64,000 nucleotides of DNA from Catenovulum agarivorans YM01 (GCF_000281085.1 NZ_JH767523.1:62001-126000); one strand, 5' to 3'. Counted from the stretch's first letter, positions 1-9,423 are shown. The notes: a model not told the origin generated them from the sequence alone. Program-made: numbers and translations.

Positions 1-417
1 GTTGTGCCCGTCATGGCTTTGAATAATGTTTTCTAATTTAGCTTGTTCAGAGGCTAATGCATCAAAATCAGCATCAGGCTCAGCATAAGCAGCATAAACT
101 TCATCTAATTTGCTTATGGCGTTTTTAACTTCAGAAATTGCTTCTTCGATGTTTTCACGAACGTTTTTTGATGGATCTAACTGTGGTTCTTGCGGCAAAT
201 AACCAATTTTTAAGTCGGGCTGTGGACGTGCTTCACCTTCAATCTCGGTATCAATGCCGGCCATTATGCGTAATAGCGTTGATTTACCTGCGCCGTTTAA
301 ACCCAAAACACCAATTTTTGCGCCAGGGAAAAAGCACAAGTTGATGTTTTTTAGAATTTCTCGTTTTGGTGGCACTATTTTGCTCACCCGGTTCATAGTA
401 TATACATACTGAGCCAT
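1..417 (-). CDS. ettA: Energy-dependent translational throttle protein EttA (ABC-F ATPase), N-terminal part
   Basis: This is the first 139 codons of an ABC-F ATPase; the rest lies beyond the left edge. The protein starts MAQYVYTMNRVSKIVPPKRE, typical of EttA, and has a Walker A motif GLNGAGKST at residues 39-47 followed by the Q-loop region GYLPQEPQ. EttA has no membrane domain. It binds the ribosomal E site and gates the first elongation step according to the ATP/ADP ratio. A good Shine-Dalgarno (AGGAAC, about 5 bases upstream) supports the ATG at 417. The family usually has about 555 residues, so roughly three quarters is missing only because of the window edge. Paralogues such as Uup and YheS are less likely given the N-terminus. 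Confidence 0.93.
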   Translation of the reverse strand, partial: MAQYVYTMNRVSKIVPPKREILKNINLCFFPGAKIGVLGLNGAGKSTLLRIMAGIDTEIEGEARPQPDLKIGYLPQEPQLDPSKNVRENIEEAISEVKNAISKLDEVYAAYAEPDADFDALASEQAKLENIIQSHDGHN

Positions 418-513
418 ATAAGTTCCTAAATTAATTCGATGTTTTCTGAATAAAAATTTTGCGTAAGTTTAGCAGTGTTGGTTGCTATTAAACAAATAAG
501 TTACCATTCAAGA

Positions 514-542
514 TTGATTAAAATTTACCGAATATAAATAAT
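514..542 (+). promoter_or_regulatory. Candidate sigma-70 promoter for the GGDEF-EAL gene
   Basis: TTGATT (514-519) and AATAAT (537-542) are separated by 17 bases. They match four and five of the six consensus positions. This is the best promoter-like pair in the 303-base gap between ettA and the GGDEF-EAL gene, which otherwise holds only AT-rich sequence and no convincing ORF. It is a pattern match only. Confidence 0.33.
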
Positions 543-720
543 TATGACTTTTTGCCGATAAAATGGTATCTATAGCGTAATTTTACGGCAAAATTTATTC
601 GCCTACACTAACATATAACTATTATTAACATGGGTTGGTTTAACCACTTAATTGAATAGGTTAAACCTTTACAACCTGAGTGAAGGAACACTCAATAACA
701 ATAAGAGGTTTCGGCTTTCC

Positions 721-3700
721 ATGCAATGGATCAAAGCTAAGGTGTTTCATTCGCTTTCTGTAAAAGCAACATTAGCAGTTCTATTATCCTGTTTGTCATT
801 AGGGATGATTGGTGGTTTTTTATTATCGAATGATCAAAATAGTCACCTGAATCATTCAGCACACGAAGAAACACGGCAAATAGCTTTGCTACAAGCTGAT
901 TTGCTCAATCAACATTTGTCTCATTTACTTTCATTAGGTGCATTAAGCCATCAACAGGTAAGTCAGTCTATTGAAGACTTTTATGCTGCATATCAACAAA
1001 ATGCTCAAGTGGTAGTTGGCAATCGTCAACCGGCTATAGCTGAAGCTAACACGGCAATTTATTATGCGGATAAATCAAAATTAAATGAAACCGATGAGGC
1101 GTTAGCAAATCATTTAAATGCAACTTGGACACGCGTTGCTCAGCCTTTGGCAGACAAATTTAACAGCTATTATTTTATTTCTCAGCGACATTTTGCTGTT
1201 ACTTACCCGGCTAAATTAGCGACTGAATTACCGAGTAACCATGACTTTGACAAAGACATATTTTATAAATTGGGCACCCCACATTTTAATCCAACCCGCC
1301 AACCTTTGTGGACACCGGTTTATTTTGACGATATTCATAACAGTTGGATGACAACGCTAGTTTATCCGATTTATTTACAAGGGCAGTTTATTGGTGTTGT
1401 TGGTGCTGATTTTATCTTAGAAAACATCATGGAATTGGTTGCACAAAATGTTAATAGTTTACGCGGCCAAGAAGTTTTTATCTTTGATAATAAAGGTAAT
1501 TTAATTTTTCATCCTGAATTTAATAGAGTTGTTACTAGCCAACAAGCTGAGTTAAACACTCAACTCAACAACTTTCAAAATGCGCCGAATTTTAGTCAGA
1601 AAATAATTCGTGAAGCTTTAGTAAATGGCCGCTTTCGTGGTGAAAAGGTGTTTATGGTTGATCACCAATTTCCCGTGGCAGTGGGCAATATCGCACCTTT
1701 GAGTTGGTATCTTGCTGTAGTTGATGTGTCTGATTCAGTAAACCAGTATTTATCTAGCTATAATAAAAAGCTTTATTTAGGTTTTGCAGCGGCGGCAGTA
1801 GCGTTTGCTTTGCTAATTTATTTTTTGATTAACCAAACCATATTAAAGCGCTTGAAAATTGTTACTCAAGCATTATCACAGCATAAACAAGGACAGATAG
1901 ATTTAGGTGAGCTGTTAGACGAGCAAGATGAAATTGGTGTGGTAGCGCGTTCAATTAATTCGTTATCAGGTGAAGTACATAGTTTAATTGATGGCTTAAA
2001 CGAAAAAATTAAAGAAAAAGAAGTCGCTGAGCTCGCCGCAGTTAAACTTTCAAATGCGGTTAAACATAGCGAAACCGCAATTGCCATTACCAATGATAAG
2101 TTTGAAATTGAATTTGTTAACCCCAAATTTGTTGAAATGTGTGGACGGGAAGAAGACGAGTTAATTGGTCATCACCTCAAAATTGTCTTCGATCAACATA
2201 TGGCGTGGATGTTAGATGCGGCTTTTGAGCAACTGCAATTAGGCCATGCTTGGAAAGGCGAGTTATTGATGGTGCACTCAAACGCGACTGAAATTTGGGT
2301 ATCACAAACTTTCTCGCCAATGACTGAAGATGTTAATGGTGGCAAACATTTTGTATCTGCGACGCAAGACATTTCTATGATGAAAGATAATCAAAGAGAA
2401 ATGGAAAAGCTTGCTTATCATGATCCACTAACAGATCTATACAACCGAACTTTTTTTAAAGCTCAGTTAACTAAATCGTTAGAAATGACTAAACGTGGTC
2501 ATTTCGCCTTTGCATTATTTTATTTTGATTTAGATCAGTTCAAACGAGTTAATGATACGCTAGGTCATGAAGCGGGTGATGAACTTTTAATTGAAATTGC
2601 TCGCCGTTTGGTCCGACGTTTACGTGCTGAAGATACGATTGCTCGTTTAGGTGGGGATGAATTTGCCGTGATATTAAGTGGTGTTGCCACTGTTGAACGT
2701 GCAAGCGCGATGGCTACCGATATTCAAAACGTTATTCGTGAGCCTGTCCAGCTGTCTGGTGCTGAGGTGTTAGTCAGTGCGAGTATAGGTATCACTATGT
2801 CGCCAAAAGACGCTATGAGTATTGAAACTTTGTTGCGTAACGCTGACCTTGCTATGTATCGAGCCAAAGCGGCGGGACGTAGTACGCATTATTTCTTCAC
2901 AGATGACTTAGATAAAGCTGTGCAAGAAAGTTTATTGATTGAAAGTGAACTGAGAGTTGCTTTACGCGAGTTTCAGTTCCAGTTGTTTTATCAACCCCAG
3001 ATAGATTTAAAAACCGGTAAACTGTTCGGTTTTGAGGCTTTGATCCGTTGGAATCACCCTGAGCGAGGCATGGTATCACCTGCGATATTTATTCCTGTGG
3101 CAGAGCAGTCTGGTTTAATTGTTGAAATGGGCGAGTGGGTACTGGCCGAAGCAAGTATGTTTATTGCTCGACTCAATCAGAAGTACAATGAAAACTATAC
3201 GGTTGCGGTGAATTTATCTGCGCGTCAGTTTAAAGATAAGAGTGTGGCCAAAGTGATTAAAGGCAGCATTATTAATGCGCGGATTAAACCTGAGTGGTTA
3301 GATATAGAAATTACTGAATCTATGTTAATGGGTGACATTAACGAAGCGCTGCACCAGTTGGACGACATTAAAGCACTCGGTGTGCAAATGTCGATTGATG
3401 ACTTTGGTACAGGTTATTCATCGTTAAGTTATTTGAAAAAATTCCCAGTTGATACATTAAAAGTCGATAGAGCCTTTATTAAAGATATCCCAGACGATAC
3501 CGACGATATGGCGATCTCAGATGCTATTATCGCTATGGCGCATAAACTCAATATGAAAGTGATAGCCGAAGGGGTAGAAACGGCCGAACATGTGCAGTTT
3601 TTAATTCAAAATCATTGTCAAATAGGCCAAGGTTATTTATTTAGCCAGCCAATTGATGAAGAATCTTTGTATAAATTTATTGATAGCGAAAATAAATCAT

Positions 3701-3741
3701 ATATGCACTTGTTTGAAAAACAAGGTGTTAAGGCTGGATAA
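721..3741 (+). CDS. Membrane sensor diguanylate cyclase/phosphodiesterase (dCache-PAS-GGDEF-EAL)
   Basis: A 1006-residue c-di-GMP turnover protein. A membrane segment at about residues 17-37, a large periplasmic region and a second membrane segment near 348-370 suggest a Cache-type sensor. A HAMP-like stretch, a PAS domain (about 445-560), GGDEF (about 580-745) and EAL (about 760-1005) follow. The cyclase motif GGDEF is intact at 644-648, and RAED five residues upstream fits the RxxD inhibitory I-site. EAL (772-774), ITESM, DDFGTGYSS and IAEGVET are all present, so both activities look possible. I chose ATG 721 because AAGAGG lies 12 bases upstream; a TTG at 652 in the same frame would add 23 residues without a ribosome site. 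The ligand is unknown. Confidence 0.9.
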   Translation: MQWIKAKVFHSLSVKATLAVLLSCLSLGMIGGFLLSNDQNSHLNHSAHEETRQIALLQADLLNQHLSHLLSLGALSHQQVSQSIEDFYAAYQQNAQVVVGNRQPAIAEANTAIYYADKSKLNETDEALANHLNATWTRVAQPLADKFNSYYFISQRHFAVTYPAKLATELPSNHDFDKDIFYKLGTPHFNPTRQPLWTPVYFDDIHNSWMTTLVYPIYLQGQFIGVVGADFILENIMELVAQNVNSLRGQEVFIFDNKGNLIFHPEFNRVVTSQQAELNTQLNNFQNAPNFSQKIIREALVNGRFRGEKVFMVDHQFPVAVGNIAPLSWYLAVVDVSDSVNQYLSSYNKKLYLGFAAAAVAFALLIYFLINQTILKRLKIVTQALSQHKQGQIDLGELLDEQDEIGVVARSINSLSGEVHSLIDGLNEKIKEKEVAELAAVKLSNAVKHSETAIAITNDKFEIEFVNPKFVEMCGREEDELIGHHLKIVFDQHMAWMLDAAFEQLQLGHAWKGELLMVHSNATEIWVSQTFSPMTEDVNGGKHFVSATQDISMMKDNQREMEKLAYHDPLTDLYNRTFFKAQLTKSLEMTKRGHFAFALFYFDLDQFKRVNDTLGHEAGDELLIEIARRLVRRLRAEDTIARLGGDEFAVILSGVATVERASAMATDIQNVIREPVQLSGAEVLVSASIGITMSPKDAMSIETLLRNADLAMYRAKAAGRSTHYFFTDDLDKAVQESLLIESELRVALREFQFQLFYQPQIDLKTGKLFGFEALIRWNHPERGMVSPAIFIPVAEQSGLIVEMGEWVLAEASMFIARLNQKYNENYTVAVNLSARQFKDKSVAKVIKGSIINARIKPEWLDIEITESMLMGDINEALHQLDDIKALGVQMSIDDFGTGYSSLSYLKKFPVDTLKVDRAFIKDIPDDTDDMAISDAIIAMAHKLNMKVIAEGVETAEHVQFLIQNHCQIGQGYLFSQPIDEESLYKFIDSENKSYMHLFEKQGVKAG

Positions 3742-3760
3742 AAGTTTAGATAGAAATGAG

Positions 3761-3788
3761 CAGCGAACAAATCAACACCTGTTCGCTG
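3761..3788. terminator. Bidirectional hairpin between convergent genes
   Basis: CAGCGAACA (3761-3769) pairs perfectly with TGTTCGCTG (3780-3788) across a 10-base loop. It lies between the stop of the GGDEF-EAL gene and the stop of the convergent FKBP gene. On the plus strand it is followed by TTTCATT. A 9-bp GC-containing stem in this position fits an intrinsic terminator shared by both genes, though the T-run is short. Confidence 0.6.
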
Positions 3789-3796
3789 TTTCATTG

Positions 3797-4222
3797 CTAA
3801 CAGTCAATTAACCTAACATCAAAAATGAGCACTGCATTCGGGCCAATTTTACCACTATTGCCTTTTTTGCCCCAAGCCAGCTCAGGTGGAATAACCAACT
3901 CGTATCTGTCGCCTACTTGCATCAGGGGTAAACCAATTTGTAAACCTTCAATTGCTTCAGCCAAATAAAACTCTTCTGGTAAATTACCTTTGTAACTATC
4001 GGCAATGACAGAGCCATCAGCTAACAAAATACGCTGATGCAGTTTAACTAATGAGTCTGCTTGTGGACGTTTATTATTGCTGTCAGTTGTTTGATCTATC
4101 ACTCGATACATTAGTCCAGAGTCATGTTCAACAACATCCGCTTTTGCTTGGTACTTCTCTAAAAAATTTTCAGTATTTTTGCGATTAAGGCCAGTAGAGC
4201 CTTTAGATTTTTTCTTTGCCAT
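3797..4222 (-). CDS. FKBP-type peptidyl-prolyl cis-trans isomerase
   Basis: A 141-residue FKBP-domain protein expected to isomerise Xaa-Pro bonds and act as a folding helper. The C-terminal two thirds carries the FKBP pattern: a strand ending in LADGSVIADS, the EGLQIGLPLMQVGDRYEL hairpin, IPPELAWG, and a final strand LIFDVRLID. The N-terminus is very lysine-rich (MAKKKSKGS) and has no signal peptide, so the protein is probably cytoplasmic, unlike periplasmic FkpA. It is shorter than FkpA or FklB (about 200 or more residues), lacking most of the N-terminal dimerisation domain. No clear Shine-Dalgarno precedes the ATG at 4222. The SDR gene upstream is on the same strand with a 24-base gap. Confidence 0.9.
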   Translation of the reverse strand: MAKKKSKGSTGLNRKNTENFLEKYQAKADVVEHDSGLMYRVIDQTTDSNNKRPQADSLVKLHQRILLADGSVIADSYKGNLPEEFYLAEAIEGLQIGLPLMQVGDRYELVIPPELAWGKKGNSGKIGPNAVLIFDVRLIDC

Positions 4223-4246
4223 AATATAGTAATTACTACTTTTTAA

Positions 4247-5074
4247 TTAAAAACTTTTGACTAAATTATCTAACCACTTTGTTGGCAATATACGGCGCAT
4301 AAAACCGATAAAGTAGGTTGGTTTAGTGACATAATATCTTGCTTGTGGCTGTTTTGCGCTTAATGCATACCTGACGCGTTTGAGCACAGATTCAGGACCT
4401 TCAGTAAAGGCCATACCAGGACCTTCTTTTTTTAAGCGTTCAAGCATTTTTTGATAGGTATGTTGAAAACGACTTTGGTTAATATCAATATTCAGCTCAA
4501 ATTGCGCCAACGCATTTGCACGAAACTGGCTCAAAATGGGTCCTGGTTCAATTAAACTGATGTGTATGTTTGTGTCTTTTAGTTCAAGCCTGAGCGTGTC
4601 AGATAAACCTTCAATGGCATATTTAGACGCGTTATAAGCACCGCGAAATTTCATTGCGACTAAACCTAATACACTGCTGTTTTGCAGAATCCGACCTTGT
4701 TTGTGCTTAAGCATATGCTCAATGCATAAATTAGTTAGTTGATGCCAACCAAATACATTTGTTTCAAACAAAGTACGTAACTGTGCGCGTGAGATATCTT
4801 CTAATGCACCAGGGAGGGCATAGGCACCGTTGTTGAATAAAGCATAAATATTGCTGTCGGCTTGCTGCTCAGCCCAAGCAAAACCTTGCTCGACACTTAT
4901 GGGGTCGGCTAAATCAAGTTGGTAAGCGTTTAATCCTAAGGCTTTAAGCTTTTCAACATCTTGCTGTTGGCGTGCAGTTGCCAGTACTTGGTAACCTTCT
5001 TTATCCAATTCAAGTGCACAATGCAATCCAATACCAGAAGAGCAGCCTGTAATGAGAATGGTCTTTCTTGCCAT
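4247..5074 (-). CDS. SDR family NAD(P)-dependent oxidoreductase
   Basis: A 275-residue classical short-chain dehydrogenase/reductase. The nucleotide-binding glycine motif TGCSSGIG lies at about residues 8-15, and an NNGAY variant of the NNAG motif is near residue 80. The catalytic set is a Ser in NSSVLG followed by YNASK with the active-site Tyr and Lys. The cofactor site is typical for NAD(P)H, while the substrate cannot be deduced. There is a basic C-terminal tail (MRRILPTKWLDNLVKSF). Overall it resembles generic SDRs such as the YbbO type. It sits 24 bases upstream of the FKBP gene and could be co-transcribed with it, but no functional link is evident. Confidence 0.9.
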   Translation of the reverse strand: MARKTILITGCSSGIGLHCALELDKEGYQVLATARQQQDVEKLKALGLNAYQLDLADPISVEQGFAWAEQQADSNIYALFNNGAYALPGALEDISRAQLRTLFETNVFGWHQLTNLCIEHMLKHKQGRILQNSSVLGLVAMKFRGAYNASKYAIEGLSDTLRLELKDTNIHISLIEPGPILSQFRANALAQFELNIDINQSRFQHTYQKMLERLKKEGPGMAFTEGPESVLKRVRYALSAKQPQARYYVTKPTYFIGFMRRILPTKWLDNLVKSF

Positions 5075-5127
5075 TTTGTATCCAAGAGTTTTGAGAATCA
5101 GCTATCAAAATGGCAGTGTAACAATTT

Positions 5128-5547
5128 TTACGCGTGAGGGTTAGTGCACTCTGCATATACACCGTATCTTTTGTCGTGGGTGTACAGGTGCACCCATAGC
5201 GGATGATTTTTTATACTTAACCACATTTGTGCATGCTGGGCAGATGGGCAAATTACTTGTTGGATATAGGCTTTTTGTTGTTTTTCGGCCATGTCTAATT
5301 GATCAGGTATTTGGATATAAGCATTAATACTGTTGTTGACAACTTGTACACCCTGAAAACGCCAATCCCCATAAACAAAGCTGGCGTGAAAGGTGTTTCT
5401 AACTTGGCTAATAGTTTGTTTGGATAATGCTTCGGTTACTTGTGGCGTTTGGGTTGGAGCATAAGCCGAAGCCTGCTTGCATGCAGATAATTGGCTGCTA
5501 AAGACTATGACAACTAGCATAGACAATAATAGTTTTAGTTTTTCCAT
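5128..5547 (-). CDS. Uncharacterised lipoprotein
   Basis: A 139-residue protein I do not recognise. It begins MEKLKLLLSMLVVIVFSSQLSAC, a lipoprotein signal with a lipobox ending at Cys23, so the mature protein is expected to be lipid-anchored. The rest is a small soluble domain with a WRFQGVQVVNN stretch and two cysteines near the end (ICPSAQ and AECTNPHA), which could form a disulfide. Start 5547 was chosen over an upstream in-frame start because GGAG sits just before it and the signal peptide then begins cleanly. It stands alone between the SDR and msrQ. Periplasmic or membrane location is secure; the function is not. Confidence 0.75.
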   Translation of the reverse strand: MEKLKLLLSMLVVIVFSSQLSACKQASAYAPTQTPQVTEALSKQTISQVRNTFHASFVYGDWRFQGVQVVNNSINAYIQIPDQLDMAEKQQKAYIQQVICPSAQHAQMWLSIKNHPLWVHLYTHDKRYGVYAECTNPHA

Positions 5548-5641
5548 GTTATTTCTCCTACAACCTTGAAATAAACGCAAAGCAAATATTAAACAGGTCC
5601 GCTGAACCTATAATTTAATATCGGTTGTGGAGAAAATTACT

Positions 5642-6238
5642 TTAGTGAGTTTTTCGGCCAAAGGCCTTTTGAAACCAACTGATAAATTTTTGATAACGCA
5701 GGCCAAGGAGCAGTAGCGCAACTAACGCATATAAACCTGGCTCGTATATGTCCGCTTTACGTGATAAGAAAAAGTGCCAACAGACCAACACAATCGCCAG
5801 ATATATAAAATTGTGTATTGGTTGCCACTTTTTCTTCAGCCATTTTTTAGCTATGTTGGGTGAGGTGATTGCTAAAACTAGCAGAATTAACAATGCAAAC
5901 ATGCCAAGCCAAATATAGGGGCGTTTAATTAGCTCTGAGATAAAAGTTGCTAGAGAAAAATTTAGTTCGAACCACCAAAAGCACAACACGTGTATGCATG
6001 CATAGGCAAAACAATATAAACCAAGCAAACGGCGCTGACGCATAATGACAGCTGACTTAAATGTTTTTGCTGCAGGGCTAACTAACAAGGTCACAATTAA
6101 TAAATTGAGTGCGCCTATACCATAAAAATGGATGACAGCTTTTACTGGATCTGCGCCTAATGCATCTTGGCTTGCGAGCCAGAAAATAGAGCCAGCCCAC
6201 AACAAACAAATAATGTGAATAACCAGTTTAATAAGCAT
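5642..6238 (-). CDS. msrQ: Haem-binding membrane subunit MsrQ of the MsrPQ methionine sulfoxide reductase
   Basis: A 198-residue integral membrane protein of the ferric reductase-like family (YedZ). It has about six hydrophobic helices, with histidines in CIHVLCFWWF and QPIHNFIY and a later CWHFF helix, as expected for haem b ligands. MsrQ passes electrons from the quinone pool or a flavin reductase to periplasmic MsrP. The start codon overlaps the msrP stop in TGATG (6236-6240), so the two are translationally coupled. Length matches the family (about 200). Together with msrP it repairs oxidised methionines in envelope proteins. Confidence 0.93.
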   Translation of the reverse strand: MLIKLVIHIICLLWAGSIFWLASQDALGADPVKAVIHFYGIGALNLLIVTLLVSPAAKTFKSAVIMRQRRLLGLYCFAYACIHVLCFWWFELNFSLATFISELIKRPYIWLGMFALLILLVLAITSPNIAKKWLKKKWQPIHNFIYLAIVLVCWHFFLSRKADIYEPGLYALVALLLLGLRYQKFISWFQKAFGRKTH

Positions 6239-7242
6239 CAGAAATATTGGGTTAAATCCATATTTTTATATAAATGGGCAACTTGCTCGGCATAACCGTT
6301 GTACATCAAGGTTTGTTGATGTTGTTGGTTAAATACACCGCCCGAGGTGATGACTCTTTCTTGCGCTTGGCTCCATCTAGGGTGGTCGACATTTGGATTT
6401 ACATTGGCATAAAAACCATACTCAGAAGGCGCAGCTAAATGCCAAGTCGTTTTAGGTTGAGATTCTGTTAGGTGAATTTTCACAATAGACTTGATGCTTT
6501 TAAAACCGTATTTCCATGGGACGACTAATCTAATTGGAGCACCATTTTGATTGGGCAGCGACTTGCCGTACAGACCAACAGCCATAGTGGTGAGTGGGTG
6601 CATAGCTTCGTCTAAACGTAAGCCCTCAATATAAGGGTATTTTATATTACCACCAATAAATCGACTGGTTTGCCCACGCATTTCACTTGGACGGCGTAAG
6701 GTTTCGAATTGAACATATTTAGCATTGGCTTTGGGTTGGGCTTTTTCTAAGAGTTTATTTAATGAAAACCCTATCCATGGAATGACCATAGACCAAGCTT
6801 CTACACAACGCAGCCGATAAACACGCTCTTCGAGTGGAAACTGGTTAAATAAATCTTCGTAATTTAGTTTTATTGGATTGTTTACTAAACCAGTAATTTC
6901 GAGTTGCCACGGGTTTACTGTCAACTTATGCGCATAGTCGGCAGGATCTTGTTTGCTGGTGCCAAATTCATAAAAATTGTTGTAGCTGGTAACTTTGTCT
7001 TCTGGTGTTAAGCTTAGGGTATTATTGTTATCCGCTGCGTATTTTAATGCCATTAAGCTAGCTTGTTTGCGAGGCTCTTCATCTTCTTTGAGCCAATCGA
7101 ATAAATTTGCTTGGGCGCCACCGGCAAACATAGCGCTGCTGAGCCCTAGTCCTTTCAAAATGAGTCGACGATTATTAAAGGTATTTTCGTCGGTAATTTG
7201 CCAATCTTTAAAGTCACTACGATTTGATTTAAGAATTTTCAT
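6238..7242 (-). CDS. msrP: Periplasmic methionine sulfoxide reductase catalytic subunit MsrP (molybdopterin)
   Basis: A 334-residue YedY/MsrP protein. A twin-arginine signal ([14 protein letters not shown]) ends near AGGAQA, so the folded protein with its molybdenum cofactor is exported by Tat. The Mo ligand cysteine is in [15 protein letters not shown], and the substrate-side motif GGNIKYPY and the [14 protein letters not shown] segment are as in the family. It reduces protein-bound methionine sulfoxide in the periplasm. ATG 7242 is preferred over a TTG four codons upstream; a weak TTGGA site precedes it. Its stop overlaps the msrQ start by one base. Confidence 0.94.
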   Translation of the reverse strand: MKILKSNRSDFKDWQITDENTFNNRRLILKGLGLSSAMFAGGAQANLFDWLKEDEEPRKQASLMALKYAADNNNTLSLTPEDKVTSYNNFYEFGTSKQDPADYAHKLTVNPWQLEITGLVNNPIKLNYEDLFNQFPLEERVYRLRCVEAWSMVIPWIGFSLNKLLEKAQPKANAKYVQFETLRRPSEMRGQTSRFIGGNIKYPYIEGLRLDEAMHPLTTMAVGLYGKSLPNQNGAPIRLVVPWKYGFKSIKSIVKIHLTESQPKTTWHLAAPSEYGFYANVNPNVDHPRWSQAQERVITSGGVFNQQHQQTLMYNGYAEQVAHLYKNMDLTQYF

Positions 7243-7300
7243 ATAAACATCCAAGATGTAGTTTGTAACATAGACCTCAATAACTTAGGTTTTATTTCAA

Positions 7301-8125
7301 TTAGTCAGACAAAATTCGCACTTCACGCTGTGGAAATGGAATTTTGATGCCTTGGTGTTTCAAGGTTTCAAAAATGGCTAAGTTGACTTGGTATTTAATA
7401 TCGTAATAGCTCTGGGTAGTCGCCCAATAACGCACCCCTATGTTAATTGCACTGTCGGCAAAACTATCAATACCGATTTGTGCAGGTCGCCTGCTATCTA
7501 CACCATCAAACTCTTGAAGAATATCGCTAATCAATTGAATAGTCAGTTTTACATCTGAGTCGTAGCTGATACCTATACTGCTATCAACTAATTTGTTTTG
7601 ATATGAGTTGTGCAATACATCACCAATTAAAAATTTGTTTGGGATGATAATATCTTCTTCTTCTTCGTTGACTAATACGGTTGAAGCTAGTTTAACTTCT
7701 TTAACAACACCTGTTATGTCACGAACTGTAATGGTATTACCTATTGTAAAAGGCCGGGTCAGAATGATAGCTAAACCAGCGCCATAGTTTGACAACATAC
7801 CTTGCAGCGCTAAACCTGCGCCTAGTGAAGCAGCACCAATAGCAGCTACAAATGGAGTAATGCTAATACCAATTTTGCCTAAGGCGACCACTGTACCCGC
7901 AGCCAACACCAAAAACTTGAGTAAATTAGCTAAAAATTGGCTAAGTGTGACATCAACATGGCGTTTGACTAAAGTTTGGTTAAGTATTTTGCCTACTTTA
8001 TTGGCCAAAAGCAGAAAAATGATGAAAATGACAAAAGCTGCGAGCAGTTGGAAACTATAAGTGACTAAATATTCTATGGCTAAATCATAGATTTTTTCGA
8101 GCTTTTCGATATCTTCAACAAACAT
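7301..8125 (-). CDS. Small-conductance mechanosensitive channel, MscS family
   Basis: A 274-residue MscS channel. Two N-terminal hydrophobic helices precede the pore helix GAASLGAGLALQGMLSNYGA (about residues 96-115), with its Gly/Ala/Ser packing pattern. The beta domain (RPFTIGNTITV, IIIPNKFLIGD) and a cytoplasmic alpha/beta domain ending with the FPQREVRIL motif follow. The channel opens under membrane tension to release osmolytes at hypo-osmotic shock. Start 8125 is set by AAGGAG five to six bases upstream; an upstream in-frame start would add ten residues. Length is close to E. coli MscS (286). It is separated from msrP by 58 bases and is probably its own unit. Confidence 0.92.
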   Translation of the reverse strand: MFVEDIEKLEKIYDLAIEYLVTYSFQLLAAFVIFIIFLLLANKVGKILNQTLVKRHVDVTLSQFLANLLKFLVLAAGTVVALGKIGISITPFVAAIGAASLGAGLALQGMLSNYGAGLAIILTRPFTIGNTITVRDITGVVKEVKLASTVLVNEEEEDIIIPNKFLIGDVLHNSYQNKLVDSSIGISYDSDVKLTIQLISDILQEFDGVDSRRPAQIGIDSFADSAINIGVRYWATTQSYYDIKYQVNLAIFETLKHQGIKIPFPQREVRILSD

Positions 8126-8288
8126 GTTTACTCCTTGGAAGCTTATAATTTTCAATCAATGCCTTGTCTAAATGCTTTTTATCTCTTGCTGAAATCTTGC
8201 ATCTTCAACTAGTTTGGGTATATATATTTTGCTGGCTTTTAGCCAGTAGCTGAAGTGTACCTTAATACTAGATGAACAAGGCACAACA

Positions 8289-8780
8289 ATGAAAGTATTT
8301 GATCAATCGGAATTAGCAAATTTAAACCAAGCGGCAGCTGAGTCGCCAAGAAGACGCAGCAATTTAAATTGGCATAAGGATTATACTGCTGCTGTGCAGC
8401 GTTTATTTATCAGCATGCAGCCAGACAGTTATGTTCGCCCACACAAACATGTTGAAGCGAATAAATGGGAATGTTTTGTGGTGTTGCAAGGGACGTTGTT
8501 ATTCGTAACTTATAAACCCGACGGCAGTATATTGGACAAAATTTGTTTGGGGCCTGAGCAAACAGCGTCTGTTGTTGAAATACCACCGGGTGTTTGGCAT
8601 TCAACTGTTGCTCTGCAAGCGAATACAACGTTTTTTGAAATTAAAGAAGGTCCATATACGCCGATTAACGACAAGGGGTTTGCGTCTTGGGCACCCGAGG
8701 AAGGCAGCCCAGAGGCGCAAGATTATATACAATGGTTAATTGATGCTAAAGTGACAGAGTGTTGGTCGCGCGCTGACTAA
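8289..8780 (+). CDS. WbuC family cupin-fold metalloprotein
   Basis: A 163-residue cupin. After a leader segment with RRRSNLNWHKDY, the cupin motifs appear: PHKHVEANKWECFVVLQG (the His and Glu metal ligands) and IPPGVWHSTVAL (the second motif His). The C-terminus FFEIKEGPYTP is characteristic of the WbuC family, which is often found near O-antigen loci. Here the neighbours have no polysaccharide function, so the role is open. The 3' end overlaps the convergent ceramidase-like gene by 35 bases (8746-8780). Confidence 0.82.
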   Translation: MKVFDQSELANLNQAAAESPRRRSNLNWHKDYTAAVQRLFISMQPDSYVRPHKHVEANKWECFVVLQGTLLFVTYKPDGSILDKICLGPEQTASVVEIPPGVWHSTVALQANTTFFEIKEGPYTPINDKGFASWAPEEGSPEAQDYIQWLIDAKVTECWSRAD

Positions 8781-9423
8781 ATTTGTTATACAGGCTTTTC
8801 CATGTAAAAAAGAGTACAAAACCGTTAAAAATATGCCAGCCAAAGTGACTGCCGACTGGCCATGCTGTGCATATTTGGTTGTCTATTGTTCTAAAAGTTA
8901 TTGAGATTAAAAATGCGATTATCGCCGCAACGAGTGGCCAATCGGTATCTTTATATTTATGACTGTGGAGTAGGGTAAAGACCATCAGCATCACAATCGA
9001 CGGTATGTACATTTGCGAGCCATTGAGGTCAATTGGCAACCAGCCAACTAAGTATGTTGACACTAAAAACAACAAAAATAGCCCGATAGATTTTGTCCAA
9101 GACAGTTTTAACACCATTGTTGGATACAAGAGCAATAGAGCTACTTTATAAATATAAATTGGGATCACATCGGCAAACATAGCCCATTTGGTCGCAAATG
9201 TATGGAACAAAAAGCTACCAATACCAATAATGGCGATATTGCAGCTCAGTACGAATAAAATGGCATTCTCTTTGTTGGTTAGCTGTGATTTTGTTTTATT
9301 CCACAAAGAAAAAGCAAATGCCGCAGCTAAGATAAAAGCTAAGTTGCTTAGGGCGTTGAGCGGCTCAGACCAAAAGGTAAAGTCGGTACGCTCGCAATAG
9401 AGATCCATCATGTTTTTTGTCAT
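8746..9423 (-). CDS. Ceramidase-domain integral membrane hydrolase (CREST superfamily)
   Basis: A 225-residue membrane protein with about seven hydrophobic helices. The N-terminus DLYCERTDFTFWSEPLNALS resembles alkaline ceramidases. The five conserved zinc-site residues are present with family spacing: Ser and His in GSFLFH, Asp eleven residues after that His in FADVIP, and two His in HFGWH. This family hydrolyses amides of long-chain bases, and bacterial members are poorly characterised. Whether the cell contains sphingolipids is unknown, so another lipid amide is possible. It overlaps the cupin gene by 35 bases at the 3' ends. Confidence 0.82.
   Translation of the reverse strand: MTKNMMDLYCERTDFTFWSEPLNALSNLAFILAAAFAFSLWNKTKSQLTNKENAILFVLSCNIAIIGIGSFLFHTFATKWAMFADVIPIYIYKVALLLLYPTMVLKLSWTKSIGLFLLFLVSTYLVGWLPIDLNGSQMYIPSIVMLMVFTLLHSHKYKDTDWPLVAAIIAFLISITFRTIDNQICTAWPVGSHFGWHIFNGFVLFFTWKSLYNKFSQRATNTLSL

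Noticed and set aside
8746-8780. Sequencing error suspected from the 35-base antisense overlap of the cupin and ceramidase-like genes
   Set aside because: Both C-termini read as ordinary protein sequence and both core domains end before the overlap, so a true convergent overlap is simpler.
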